Shown here: piece after piece, positions 41,091 to 52,329 of the stretch
Layout: each line of letters starts with the position of its first letter
How positions within the stretch are numbered: position 1 is the stretch's first letter
Assembly (NCBI RefSeq): GCF_022605165.1
Contig: NC_063076.1
Location: 868,001 to 932,000, forward strand
Length of the DNA stretch: 64,000 nt
Source of the DNA: Purpureocillium takamizusanense
Lineage: Eukaryota > Ascomycota > Sordariomycetes > Hypocreales > Ophiocordycipitaceae
Direction of reading: 5' to 3'
Made by a program: the position numbers and the translations under genes
Notes under the pieces: model-generated
What the model saw: only the letters and a program-made list of their open reading frames with translations
The model's database searches: none
What the model was told of the DNA's origin: nothing

Positions 41091-43374
41091 GTTGGCGAGG
41101 AGGAGACGGACGCCGACAAGGTTGATGAGGGCGCTAGAGAATCGCAAGACAGAGTGGGAGTGTAGTGGTGTGCGAAGTACTGGTCCGGACGTTGAAGTAC
41201 GGGGTGGAAGCAGAGGAGGAGCGGGACGGGATATGATGGCATCCCGTGGATGGATGCAGTCGCAGTTCGGATCCGTCTGGGGAGCTCCAGCCATATTGCT
41301 GTTGCCGTCCCCGCCGCCGGCGGTGATTGGCTGCGGGGCCTGGCGGGGGGGGATCGAGCTACGTATCCGGAGCCTTGCTGCTGGGTGGCCCCACTCTCTC
41401 CAGGGGGGTCGCGAGCGACGGTTAATAAGGGCACACTTTGCATCGGTCTATTAGTACTGTAGTCTCATCTCAGCAGCAGTGAAGTGCGAGGGAGGAGCTG
41501 CACGTCAAAGGTCACATGAAAGCCCACCCGTACTCAGGGGACGATGCAAGTAAATGTGGTGTAGTTACCAACGCACGGGCTCAATAAGCAAGGTAGCATT
41601 CATACAGGCAGTTGACAGATACGGAGGATTCGTGCATCAACCATTCATGGTACCTACTTCGTACCTTGTCTATAGCATCCTGCCGGTACGAAGTACGTGC
41701 AAATGAACACATGACGCCGACGCCAAAGTCGGATCACCCGCGACCCGTCCAGAGTATCCTTACCAGAGCATCCATCACATTAGGGATATTCTCGTCAACC
41801 TGTCAAGTGCGCTCCCTGCTGCTCGCGCCCGAAGCCGAGCTGCGTCTCGTGCTCGTGCAGGTCGCCGGACTCTCGCTGGTCCCCAAAGGGTCTAGCGCTC
41901 CCGCGGCCTCGCCCACCTGAGTGGCCAGCCGCGCAGGAAACCTGAAGGGTTTTGCCAGTGGCGGAACCCCGGACTGTGGCAGCAACCAAATGGAGGCGGG
42001 TACGTACCCCTATCATTTGAACAAGCCGGCTGGTGCCCAGCATCAAAGCCAAATACGGAGGTACGACGCACAGGGAGAGTCTCACGTGCATCGCCCGCGT
42101 ATATGAGTGAGTGCATCAGTCGCGGACCATTGGGCTCAGGGGGTAGCGCGTGATGGAGTGCACCGCCTCTTGTGTGTTTGTCTGTCTGTCTGCAAAGTAT
42201 TCCTCCGCTTGTTTTGGGCGTGCTGCACAGAGTTGGTGGCCGTTGCGCTCTCATGTTGAAAGTGTTTGACGTAACACTGGGAGCGCGTGTTAGGGCCCGG
42301 CGAGTGACCTGCGTCGGCGCATTCTGCCACGGCGAGTGACTTGCGTTTATGAAATGGGGCGAGGCGACTAAGCCATGAGCCATCTGTCGGCGCCGCGCAG
42401 GAATCGAGCGCGTCGGCGCCACGCTGCATCTCGACGGTCGGGAAAAAAGGATAGGGGCATTGTTATTCCATGTTTGAATGACTTTGCGCCAGCAGAAGCA
42501 CTCTGTGCCTCGTGATGCGCGGGCGAGCAGGCGCGCTCAAGTCGTCTCGTCATTCCCACCGTGCCTGGGCAAGCCTGGGCACGTTTAAGTGATGGGGTAC
42601 CCGGTACGTACCCGAGGGCGGCGCCCAGGTACCTCTTCTCCAGTTGCTGGTCTTGTCCCCAAGCGCACCCTGCCCCAGCGAGAGGTACCTTGCCCGAGGT
42701 ACCTCGCCCGGCAGCATCCAGTGGGCGGGCAGCCCCGTACCTTTTTGGGTGACGAGCGCCCCCCCGTCGCCTGCCCAGGCCCCAATGGCTTCTTGGCTCG
42801 CTGGCTTATTCGAGCCACACCACGACACCTGGAGAAAATCGGCCGCAAGGAGGGCGAGCGAGTTCATCCAAACGGGCTGCGCAACCCATTCATTCATTCA
42901 TTCCCTCGCCATTCTCTTATTGATCCCCCCCCTCTCCGCGTTTGCAACCCGCTTCATCACTCCGTCGGCACCTCATCAGACAAGACTGGCCCTGCCGGCG
43001 CTGCGCCTGACTGCTTGCTGGCCCGCTCGCCGCCGCCGCCGTCTGGTTTGTTTGGAGCCTCGAGGCTACTACAGCAGCGCCTTGCCTTACTCTCAAACTC
43101 TACCTCCCTCTCGCGCTCACACAAACAACCTTCATCCTCATCACAACCCAACCCAACCCCCCGCTGCCTTCTTCATCTCTGCACCTCTCGCTGCGATCAT
43201 CGTCCGCATCGTCTCGGACGTCCGCGGCATCATCCTCTGTTGCCCTTTTTACTTGCCCTTGCGGCGTCCCTGTCTGTGTCTGCTGACACCAACCACCACG
43301 GGAGCCGCTTCTGATTTTCTTACACGCTTTCGCCTCCCGCCGCTGCATCTCGCGCGCTGCCCCGGTTCACCACA
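41091..43374. other. Divergent promoter region with clustered motifs
   Basis: This is 2.3 kb between two divergent starts. It holds two TACGAAGTA-type nonamers (41655-41663, 41687-41695), a cluster of GGTACC palindromes (42596-42703, listed separately), a CATT repeat (about 42888-42903) and a long pyrimidine-rich leader zone (about 43090-43330) before the next gene. No coding exon is supported. Confidence 0.5.
42596..42703. promoter_or_regulatory. Cluster of GGTACC palindromes
   Basis: Four perfect GGTACC sites start at 42596, 42628, 42684 and 42698, and two further GTAC variants lie between the first two. One site per about 4 kb is expected by chance. The cluster lies about 670 bases upstream of the start codon at 43375 and may be a regulatory array; no binding factor is proposed. 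Confidence 0.35.
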
Positions 43375-46300
43375 ATGGACCGCGCTCGCCGGGCTGCAGT
43401 GAACAATCGCCGCAAGCCTCTTGGAGCATCCTCTTCGCCTCAGTCAAATTCCGAGGATCCCATGGAGCACCTGCAGTCGCCTGGGGCAAGCCCCGTCATG
43501 GCCTCACCCAACCATCCCCAAAACTCCTCCACCACGCCGCACACGGCTCCCTCGAGCCGCCGCGGTAGCAAGGCCTCGCAGAGCATGCCTCTCGCCACGC
43601 CTGGTCCTGCCTCGTCTACCGGCCTGAAGAAACGCAACAAGGCCGCTGACGGTTTCGCTGGCTCCGCCGACGAGCAGCACCACAGTGACGACAGCCCGCA
43701 AAAGGGCGGCCACAGCCTGCGTAAGCGGGCTCGCGTCGACTACACGTTTGAGCACGTCGATGACGACCTGCTGCAGGGCGCCTCTGCCTCCGCCCGCAGA
43801 AGACGCCGCACCGACGTCGTGGATGAAGCCCAGGACTTTTACGACACCAGTCGTGTGTCGGCTTCCAAGAAGCGTGGTGCCTCTCTCGGCGCCGATGTGT
43901 CCGCCACCCCAACCACACCCAGCATCGTCCGCCGAAACCCGGCCCGCAAGAGCTCCGAGGTCCAGGCCTACAAGGACGACGAGAACGTCAAGGATACCAT
44001 CGAGGTTGGCGTCTCCTTCTCCGACGCGGAAGACTCGGACCCTCGCCGCGCCAGTGACTCTACCTCGGAACATCACTCGCCCGACAATGCCTTCAAGGCC
44101 GCCTCCCAAATTGCCGATGAAGGCCCCATCATCGATTCTCCCATGGCGTTTGGCAATTCGCTGTTCCCGGATCCTGCTTCTGCGGTCCCAGTCGCGCCTG
44201 TTGTCGATGATCAGCTCATCGACCCTTCTCTTCAGCCGGCAACCACACCATCCGACTCCATCCAGAAACAGGACTTTGCGGTCACGCAGGAGCCAGCGGA
44301 ACTCGAGCGTGCCACTTCTGTAGCGGATGCTGCGGTTCCTCTCCACCCCACCGCGGACGGAGACATTAGCATCCCAGATGCCCCCCCTCTGACGGAGTCG
44401 GCTCATGTCAAGGACGACCCCTCCGACAACGAGGAGCCGTCTATGCAGCTGCTGAAGGAGAACAAGTCCGTCGACACCACTGACCGCAATGTCACAGAGG
44501 ATAGCTTGACCGCCTCAAATGACGCAGTCACCGCACTTTCGGCGCCCAAGGATGAGCCTCAAGTCACCCAGGCTTCCCAGGTCATCTCACATACCACGCC
44601 CGTTGTCGGCGAGGACACCCAAATTTCTGCGCATGCTTCCTCTGAAAAGCCCGCCAACGTGTCGACTGATGCCATCGTCGATGGCGATACAGACGCCCAG
44701 CAGTCTATTGCACCTCCCATCATCACCATTTCCGACACTACCACTAAGACTACTACGGACCTCGTCAACTCTGGTGAAGATGCCAAGGAAACTGCTGCCG
44801 CCTCCGATCACGCGCAGGAGACCCCCGCAAACAGCATTGAGGCACCTCGCCCTGACCTGTCGGGGTTCGCGCACGCCGACATGGCGGAGATTCCACTTTA
44901 CTCCGCCGAAAGGCTCCAGAACCTGATCAAGGGTCGCTACGCCAACTTGAGCCCCTACGTTGAAGGCGAGCGACAGTCCTATCCCAGCAAATCCAACGTC
45001 ACCTATGAGGCGGAGTTGGAAGAACGCTTGGCCGAGGTCAAGGCCGCCAAAGAGCACAAGGAAGCTACCGAAGATGCTGCCGAGACAAAGGACGCTGAGA
45101 AGCCTTCTGATTCCAAGAGCGGCGAGGGCCAGGACATGGATGAAAAGGCCACCGAAATACAGGATGCCGACGACATTGACGGCGACGACAAGGATGGTGA
45201 TGACATGGACGCCGACGAGCGCCCGTCCGACGATGACGATGCCGAGGATAATGATGAGGGCGAAAACTTGGACTCCAACGAGAACGGCGACGCCGACGAT
45301 GCTGGCGATGTGCCCGTGACTGAGACTGTGACTCCAGCACCTGCCGACACGCCCAAGAAGCGATCCCTGGTGGCCATGTCTCTGGACCCGAGCAAGCCGA
45401 ATGAGCTCATCCCGCTTCCGCCAACCACAGACGGCACGGTACCGACCAAGATGGTCAAGCCCGAGGATGCGCCCAAGCTGAAGCACAACACCTTCAGCTT
45501 CACAAAGATACAGGACAAAGAGAATTACATTGATGCTCTCAAAAACTATGAGACAATGTCGACACAAGAGCTCTTCGACGTCTTGGAAGTCGTCAATTTG
45601 GCCATGTGCGAATGGCAGCGCGAATATTTTGAGCAAGGCGAGATCGTCCTCAACGAGGAAAACGCCATCAACCAGGAGATCGAAGATGCCAAGTTCCTCA
45701 AGAAGATGCGCATGAACCCCGACAAAGACATCGAGGGCTCTTGGCCGAGCGTGAAACAAAAGGGCAACAACTTCAAGGGCCGCAGAAAGCGATACGAGGA
45801 CCTCAAGCCGTTCTACGAGCTGCCCGAGGATAAGCTGGCCGTGGCGGTCTATGGCAAAGAGCCCCGCAACGACCCCAACATGATTGTCCCCGCCGATCCC
45901 AGTCAGAAGGAAGGCGTTGTCACTCGTTCTCGGGCTTCGAGGACCACAGTCACCAGCAGTGCAGGCCGCTCCAATCCTCAGGAGGCTCTGCCCGCCAAAC
46001 GCAGACGCAGAGCCGCGGTCAACGTCGACTACACTCCGCACGATACCAGCCGCAGCGCCACGCCTGCGCTCCTTCCGCGGGCTGCAGGCCGCAAGCGCAA
46101 GGCCATGGTTGACGACGCGGGCAACACCGAGACCACTCCCGAGGTGGAGGAGGAGCCAGAGCCCAAGCCCAAGCGCCGCCGCCGCACCAAGGCACAAATG
46201 GCCAAGGACAGAGCCGACGCCGAGGCTGCGGCTGCAGCTGCTGCCGCCGCCGCCGCTGCGGCCCCTACATCCGAGCCTGCGAGCGTCAAGTCTACAAACA

Positions 46301-47288
46301 GACCGGGCCGCAAGCGAGTTCCCAAGCGGGCCATCGATCAGGAGCTGGCGTCCTTCACCAATTCCGTCGAGGATGATGAGCTTGTGCCGAAGCAGAAGCG
46401 CAAGATGCTTACTCTCAAGATCCCCAAGGTCAAGAACTCCAGCGAGCCGTCATCCGAGATCACCGACAACGGCGAGTCTCGCCCTTCTACCGCCTCGTCC
46501 GAGTCGACCTCTCATACCGCCGACTCCTCGTATTCATTTCGGCCCAAGCGCCAGAAGCGATTTCGCGATGAGCCAGAGGATGCGGAGCCCGTGACCCCCG
46601 CTCCCCCCAAGAAGCGTGGCAAGAGAGCGCAGGCATCTGGCGACAACAAGGATGGTCGCATGCCCAACTCGGCGACTGCCACGCCCGAAGTCAGCGCTCA
46701 GCCCGCCTCTGGCCGCAAGCTGCCCAAGATTAAGGTGGTTCACAAGACCACCGAGGCTCAGAACGGTACGCCTGCTGCCGCTCAGGCCACGGCTTCTGCA
46801 CCTGTCACTCCTGCCCCTGCCACCACCACGAATGAGGGAGCAGATGGTCGGCCCAAGGATTACGACAAAATGACCAAGTCTGAGAAGATGTCAATGTCGA
46901 TGAAGAGTGAGTGATATGGCACGCCTCCAGCCTTTACTCGCTTATGCTAACCTCCCTTGTTCCAGGTCGATGGGCGAATGGCAACATGGCTCAGGCCGTC
47001 GAAAAGCGCAAGGCTACCCTTGCCGCGAAGAAGCTCGCTCAGGCCGCTGCCGACTCCAAGGTTGGCATCATCGCCCCTAAGCCCAAGGGCAAGGCTGCCA
47101 AGAAGGAGGCCACGGCCGCCACCCAGCAGCATGCACCTCCTGCTCCTGCTCTGCCCCAGCAGCAGATGCATCAGGCTCCCCAGGCGCCTCAGCAGCACAC
47201 ATTCCAGCAGCATCACCCCCAGCCTGCCACGACCACAGAGTTTATCCATCACGGCATGCCCGGGATGGGTTATCACTACCAACACTAA
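43375..47288 (+). CDS. Large low-complexity, probably nuclear protein, two exons
   Basis: Exons 43375-46906 and 46966-47288 give 1284 residues. I do not recognise a named family. The first 500 residues are Ser/Pro/Thr-rich with Lys/Arg clusters (KKRNK, RKRARVDY, ARRRRRTD). A folded-looking core follows: DLSGFAHADMAEIPLYSAE, NLIKGRYANLSPY and a Lys/Glu helix, a long Asp/Glu-rich tract (about 590-650), then FSFTKIQDKENYIDALKNYE, LFDVLEVVNLAMCEWQREYFEQ and EDAKFLKKMRMNPDKDIEGSWP. The C-terminal third is Pro/Lys-rich with many NLS-like runs (KPKRRRRTKAQ), an Ala run, and the conserved-looking RWANGNMAQAVEKRKATLA made by the splice. A Gln/His/Pro tail ends the protein. This layout suggests a chromatin-associated protein, which is inference only. 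Confidence 0.8.
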
Positions 47289-47510
47289 ATGGACCGCGTG
47301 ACGGACACATCGCGCAAGGATCCCCGAATCATACTGCATTCTCATCGAGGATCGCTACTTGTCCCTTCAAGCGCAGCAGCGCCAAAGATATCGCATGAAG
47401 CACATACTTGGTGCTTCCAACCCTAGCATCTGGGTGATCTGCAAGGTCACCAACATCTCGAACTGGCGTTTTCTGTCCACGTCAAGCTCATAAGCTTGAC
47501 CATTTGCGAT

Positions 47511-47804
47511 CTATTGTTCGCCCGTCTTTTCTTCACAACGCGGCACAAGGGCATCCGCGCGTGCGCGCGCGCGCTCGTCAACGAATCGCGTTTTCGCTGA
47601 TGACACTTCGTTCCCTTGAGATGAGCGCTGTTTCATACGCACAATCGGTTTTCATTCGCGAACTATTGTTTCCCCGACTTTTCTTCACAAGTCGGCATAA
47701 GTGCGTCTTGCGCCCGCCCGCGCGTCACGAATCGTGTTTTCACTGACGACGCCTTCGTTCCCTTTGGGACGAACGCTGTCTTCTACGCAACACTCGGTTT
47801 TTTC
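47511..47804. repeat. Diverged direct duplication (two units of about 143 bp)
   Basis: Unit A (47511-47653) and unit B (47663-47804) align end to end. Shared blocks include CTATTGTT, CTTTTCTTCACAA, the CACGAATC/AACGAATC region, a GACGCCTTCGTTCCC-like block and CTCGGTTTT. I estimate roughly 75 percent identity by eye. No long open frame crosses both. It is a tandem duplication that has since diverged. Confidence 0.7.
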
Positions 47805-48340
47805 TTGTCCTTTTTTTACCTTCCGTGTCTTGAGGCTCTTGTCGACATCCGGGCGTTCGTCTCGTGATGACAGGAGCGGCAGGCAGGAAAGCAAGCAGGC
47901 AAGCAAGGAGTGTGGGGTGATCCGTGTTTTGTTGCGATGGCGGTTGTATGCCGCCGAGTCGATACATGCACCGGGGATGGATGGGGATGGTGGTTCACGT
48001 TTGCTGGACGGGCGCACACGATGACGATGGGCCCATGGAGAGGCAGGGAGCAACGGAGGGGAAACATGTACAAAATTAGCTTCCGTCCCCTGATGCATCA
48101 GGGCGCGCAAAACCTTGCTGTGTAGACTGATTTCCTGCTGCGGCGTGCATGTGAAGGGTGAGAATGATGACGGGGGTGGTGATGGTGGTGATCGACCGAG
48201 TCCTTCCTTCTCCTACGTACAGGTCCCCTGCATACACGCAGATGTGCCACAGACGAACGAACAAAGGGAGGGCATCACGTCGCCTTTTGATGTGCGGTTG
48301 CGGATGTGACTTTGTTGCCGCCAAAGCAACATCGAGCGAG

Positions 48341-48394
48341 GTCACGTCACGTCACGTCACGTCAAGTCGCCCCCTCACGTCACCCTCACGTCAC
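48341..48394. repeat. GTCAC tandem array
   Basis: Four uninterrupted GTCAC units at 48341-48360 are followed by GTCAA and two further CTCACGTCACC blocks. Each junction makes CACGTCA/TCACGTCA, close to the CRE/bZIP site. It may be a microsatellite or a bZIP-binding array. Confidence 0.6.
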
Positions 48395-48683
48395 CCCAAG
48401 CACCAGCCCGAGTTTTGTTTTGGTTTTTTTGTTGCTTGTCCATGATGCAATACCTGGTATGAATCATCCCTTTACACGCCGCAACCGAAATGCAGAGCCC
48501 TGCCAAGCCGTCCGGACTTTCCCTCCCCTCCCTCTAAAACCTCCCACCAAGCGGACAAGACCCGCTCCGACTGACCATCTCGACCCCGTCGTCAAAAAAC
48601 ACACGCTTTTTACGTTTGCCGCCCCGCCGCCCCCGCCCGAGTTCTATTCGCGCTCTGTATTTTCGAAAATCGCCCAGCGAGGA

Positions 48684-48716
48684 CAGTGGTGGTGGTGGTG
48701 GTGGTGGTTGGTGGTG
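48684..48716. repeat. TGG triplet microsatellite
   Basis: A (TGG/GTG)n tract, slightly interrupted, lies in the 3' flank of the RPL23 gene. It is low-complexity DNA with no coding support. Confidence 0.6.
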
Positions 48717-48840
48717 ACGGCCGCCGTGCTGCGTCGTGTTTCGTAGTGGTGGGTGGGCTCTCCTTGGAGAAGTACCGTGGGGTTGATTTCCCCCCGTCTT
48801 GTTCCACCCTCCTGCTTCCCCTTCACACCAAGAGGGAGCT

Positions 48841-49925
48841 TTACATGACGACACCGGAGTTGCTGGCAATACGCTGTGGGAGAGAAAAATATGTCAGGCA
48901 AATAGCACGAGACGGATGTTTGGGGCAGGGTAAACTCACGGGCCACAGCTCAGCAGCCTCCTTGCCGACGGGGCCGGTGATGGCAGAGCCCTTCATCTCA
49001 CCCTTGGGGTTGACGATCTGTAGGCATAATTGTTAGTCTTCGCTGCAGAAGAAGCACAGCAAACGTGTGGCGAGCCTCATGGCACGCTAGGTCGATGGAC
49101 CCAGCCTGCCACTGCAACGGCTGTCCACCACGAAAGAGAGTCGGTGATAACCACATACCACACCAGCGTTGTCCTCGAAGTACAGGAAGACACCGTCGAA
49201 GCGCTTCCAGGGCTTGGATTGCCGGACGATGACGGCGGGGTGGACCTTCTTGCGCAGCTCGGGCTTGCCCTTCTTGACGGTGGCCATGACCATGTCACCG
49301 ACACCGCCGGCGGGCAGGCGGTTCAGGCGGGCACCGATACCCTTGACGGCGATGATGTACAGGTTGCGGGCACCCGAGTTGTCGGCGCAGTTCATGACAG
49401 CACCACTGCGAAATGTATGTTAGCCGGGTGAGGGTTCTTCTTCGAGTCGCTGCTGTTGCTGCCGAGCGGGTTGCTGTCTCGTCGTCGGTTGCTTTCGCAG
49501 GCTACCGGGTGATAAAACGTACACAGGGAGACCCAGGGTCATCTTGAGCTTGCCACCAGGGGCACCGCGCCTGTGAGCAAATTGTCAGCGGAGGGGCCGA
49601 TCTTCTCAAATTTGTGCTTCTCGCGATCCGACAATCCGCGACGTCCTCAACATCCGGCGACACTTCCAAATCCATAAGCAAATAATCGTCGCCCAAGAGC
49701 CAGTATGTTCCGTATTCGATTGGCGCTGCAAACGCCCGCAGCTCTGTAGCCGTAGCCGTCCGAGTTTTTTCGTAGTCGTCGTGGTGATTCGATGCACTTC
49801 CCCCTCCTTTCCTCCAGCCGATCGAGCATTCCCCCCCTCTTGCACAGAACTCGCGAATTGTCGGATCCGAACAGAAAACAATTTCAACAAAGCACGATCG
49901 GAGCAACTTACGAGATCTTGGCCAT
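48841..49925 (-). CDS. RPL23: 60S ribosomal protein L23 (uL14), five exons
   Basis: This is a universally conserved large-subunit protein. Exons on the minus strand are 49925-49912, 49570-49523, 49405-49159, 49017-48940 and 48873-48841, giving exactly 139 residues, the usual length. The first exon is only 14 bases (MAKI plus two bases), the intron-near-start pattern typical of fungal ribosomal protein genes. Core motifs are [83 protein letters not shown] and the C-terminal [10 protein letters not shown]. All five splice phases agree. Expected expression is high and growth-regulated; no specific promoter element is claimed. Confidence 0.97.
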
Positions 49926-52243
49926 TGTATCGGTGTTTGTGTGGCGTTACTTCGTGAAGAAATCTGCCGAATCTCGGGATGCCGTCGTCGATTTGGGACT
50001 GGAGCTTTTCACGGGCGAAAAATTCCCAAGCAATCTGTGGGGTGAGAAACCCTACAGCAAGCGAGTGACAGTGCACGTGATGATAGGGACCGTCAGTGGG
50101 GTCGTAATCAGCCAGCCAATGGCAGTGGGGGCTGCCGAGGGACCGTTTCGCAAGTGGCAGGGCAGGGTTATCAACAGGGCCCGCTCTTCCGCGTGGGCTT
50201 TGTTGGCATTGCTGTGTACGAGACATGTTACCGGCAGGCCTTGTTTCGCGTGATTCGAACCTCCCATGACCTTCAGCGGGATCAATGAGCTTGTGAACTA
50301 ACTGCCTAAGTGGATGGTCCGTTCTGCTCAGCCGTGCCGTTCGCATTCCCATTTGAATCCGCCCCGGCGCTTGCAGAATTGTCAACGTAAACCCACGATT
50401 CCTCCGTCGTCGCGGTTGGCTCTGACGATGCCGCGTTTGACTGCCCTTCGTCACTTGTCCTTGCCATGAGGCCGACGGCAAAGTCCTCGTCATTCTCCAG
50501 CCAGCGATTCATGCCGTCACTGGTAAAGTCAGCCAGCTCTGGCCCGTCGAGCTGCGGGGAGCTGTCCGCACCTTGTCCCTTCATTTGACTTGCCCATCTC
50601 AAATCCCGTCGAGACGGTGCTGTTTGAAGCTCGACGCCGTCATATACTGACTTGACAAGTTTCACTTGCAACTGATGACGGCTGATGGCGACGTTCGACA
50701 CGATCGTCGGAATGTGAGGCACAGAGGTCTTTGCCCCGCGCCTTGTGCGCGCGCGAGACGTCGGCGTTATATGCTTCCCTGGACACACACGTCTTGTTGA
50801 TCAATCCCGGCTTGCATGATGTGCCTAGATATGGGGTACATTCATCTTGCCAATCAGTCTATACCACATCTTTCCCAAGTCTCCCCGCGCTGCCAGCGGC
50901 ATGGGCCAATGCACTCGCGAACCTGGGGTTCCAGCACACGTGTTCGGTCCTGGACTCGCGAGTCTGCAAGGTGGTCTGTGTATGGCCCAAGGTGCTTCCG
51001 GGCCTTTTGAGGCCATGTCGCGACAGTCCGCCGGATCCTGACGGACGGACGCCACGGAACCGAGCAGTGCGCAACACTCGGGACATTCGCCGACGGACGG
51101 GCGGAAAGAGGAGCGGAGGGCAGCATCAACGCTGTTACGCGATGCCTCTCCCGCAGCAAAGCATCGCGGCCGCCCCGACGGACGGCTTCAAAGGGACAAG
51201 CTGTGACGCAGTGTGGTGGCGGACCGAGCTCAGCGGTTGGTGGCTGGAACGACGCCAAAGCACATGCTGGCGCCGGCGTCCATGGTAGACGGGAAGTGTC
51301 GTGGCGCGACAGCGCTGAGCAGGATGGACGCCAATATCAAGCGTGCGTCGAGCAGTCGATGCTCTCCAATCATAGCGTGCCACTTTATGCAAGACGGCTC
51401 ACCTCTCGGCCATTCATGGTGCACGATGAAGGGTGAATGCGGTCAACATGGAACTTGCGGCTCTGTCGCCAGCACACTACTGGCCGCATGAAGCACCAGT
51501 TCGTGTCGGCATCATCGTCATGAGTGGCCACTCCCTTGTCCTGTCTCTTGGGTCGCTGTGCAGGCAGGTGCTGGCCGATAGGCACGGTCACTTACCACTG
51601 TCGGGGGGGTTGCAGCAAGGCGACATGGGACGATTGCGGATCGCTACGACCATGAGGTGGCTGGTGTTATTTTCTTCGGACCACGGATTGAGTTGCAGCC
51701 CGGTCTCGATGAATTGACAAACACAGTGTGGATGTTTCTTTTCTCGCGGAGAAGACATCGTGGAAGCGAAATTCTGGTGCCTACCCTAGAACCTGAAAAC
51801 AAGTATCAGGACTCGGCTTTCCCGCGCCAAAGCAGTAAGGGGGGGTAGCAGAAGTTCCCATGCCCATCCAAGCTGTTGAATTTCAATGTTCTCGGTTGAT
51901 TGCTGGCAATGACCACCCGTCGACCTGCCTTCTTTGGTCGGAACCATCGCGCTGTTTTTCAACAGGCAGGAGCGAGCTAGATGGTTGTATGGGCCATTCA
52001 TTTGACGGCAATCAACAAGCGAGACATCATACAGGCCATCAGAAACATCCCCTGCACTCACAGAATAAATTATCCCATCCCTATTGATGTCGCCAAACGT
52101 TCGCACTTCATTCCTTTTCTTTACTCGACGTCATTATGCCAGATTCATGGGCTTGCATGTGGATTTGTTAGGACGGACTTTTTTTTCAGCTCCACATATA
52201 TCAAAATAGCGAAGCGGCTTTCAACAACGTCCAACGGCAGTTG
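49926..52243. other. Intergenic region with one candidate coding stretch
   Basis: This 2.3-kb region lies between RPL23 and tRNA-Lys. Apart from the candidate minus-strand exon at 50306-50788 listed separately, I see no gene. Confidence 0.4.
50306..50788 (-). CDS. Hypothetical protein, probably a partial gene model
   Basis: A minus-strand frame of up to 160 codons ends at TAG (50306-50308). It is open but begins at a non-ATG codon; an upstream exon or an internal Met must be used. The sequence looks protein-like: IVSNVAISRHQLQVKLVKSVYDG, then an acidic stretch (DGPELADFTSDGMNRWLENDEDFAVGL), and an Asn/Gly/Ser-rich tail containing EESWVYVD. A plausible acceptor (GTGTCCAG) lies near the 5' edge. 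I do not recognise a family. It may be the last exon of an unresolved gene or a remnant. Confidence 0.35.
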   Translation of the reverse strand: MCPGKHITPTSRARTRRGAKTSVPHIPTIVSNVAISRHQLQVKLVKSVYDGVELQTAPSRRDLRWASQMKGQGADSSPQLDGPELADFTSDGMNRWLENDEDFAVGLMARTSDEGQSNAASSEPTATTEESWVYVDNSASAGADSNGNANGTAEQNGPST

Positions 52244-52329
52244 GCCCGGTTAGCTCAATCGGTAGAGCGTGAGACTCTTACGAGTACACGGTAATCTCAA
52301 GGTTGCGGGTTCGACCCCCGCATCGGGCT
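52244..52329 (+). tRNA. tRNA-Lys (anticodon CUU) with a 13-base intron
   Basis: The acceptor stem pairs GCCCGGT (52244-52250) with ATCGGGC (52322-52328), and the discriminator is T52329. The D arm (TTAGCTCAATCGGTAGAGC) and T arm (GCGGGTTCGACCCCCGC) are canonical. The anticodon stem TGAGA/TCTCA closes a seven-base loop with CTT at 52277-52279. A 13-base intron (52281-52293) sits one base 3' of the anticodon, the standard position. A short T-run follows the gene as a Pol III terminator. Confidence 0.95.
52281..52293 (+). other. tRNA-Lys intron
   Basis: Thirteen bases between the anticodon loop base 37 and the 3' half of the anticodon stem, removed by the tRNA splicing endonuclease. Removing them restores a seven-base loop. 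Confidence 0.85.

Larger units (their letters stand above)
47289..48840. other. Intergenic region with duplicated and repeated DNA
   Basis: This 1.55-kb stretch lies between two converging genes. It contains the diverged 143-bp duplication, a GTCAC tandem array and a TGG triplet run, all listed separately. I see no gene. Confidence 0.5.

Noticed and set aside
44587..46197. 536-codon open frame on the minus strand
   Set aside because: It is a shadow of the large low-complexity gene on the plus strand and has no motif of its own.
50225..50325. tRNA-like sequence on the minus strand (GGTTCGAAT block with flanking GGCAG/CTGCC)
   Set aside because: The T stem does not pair, no anticodon stem of five pairs forms, and the D arm is poor.
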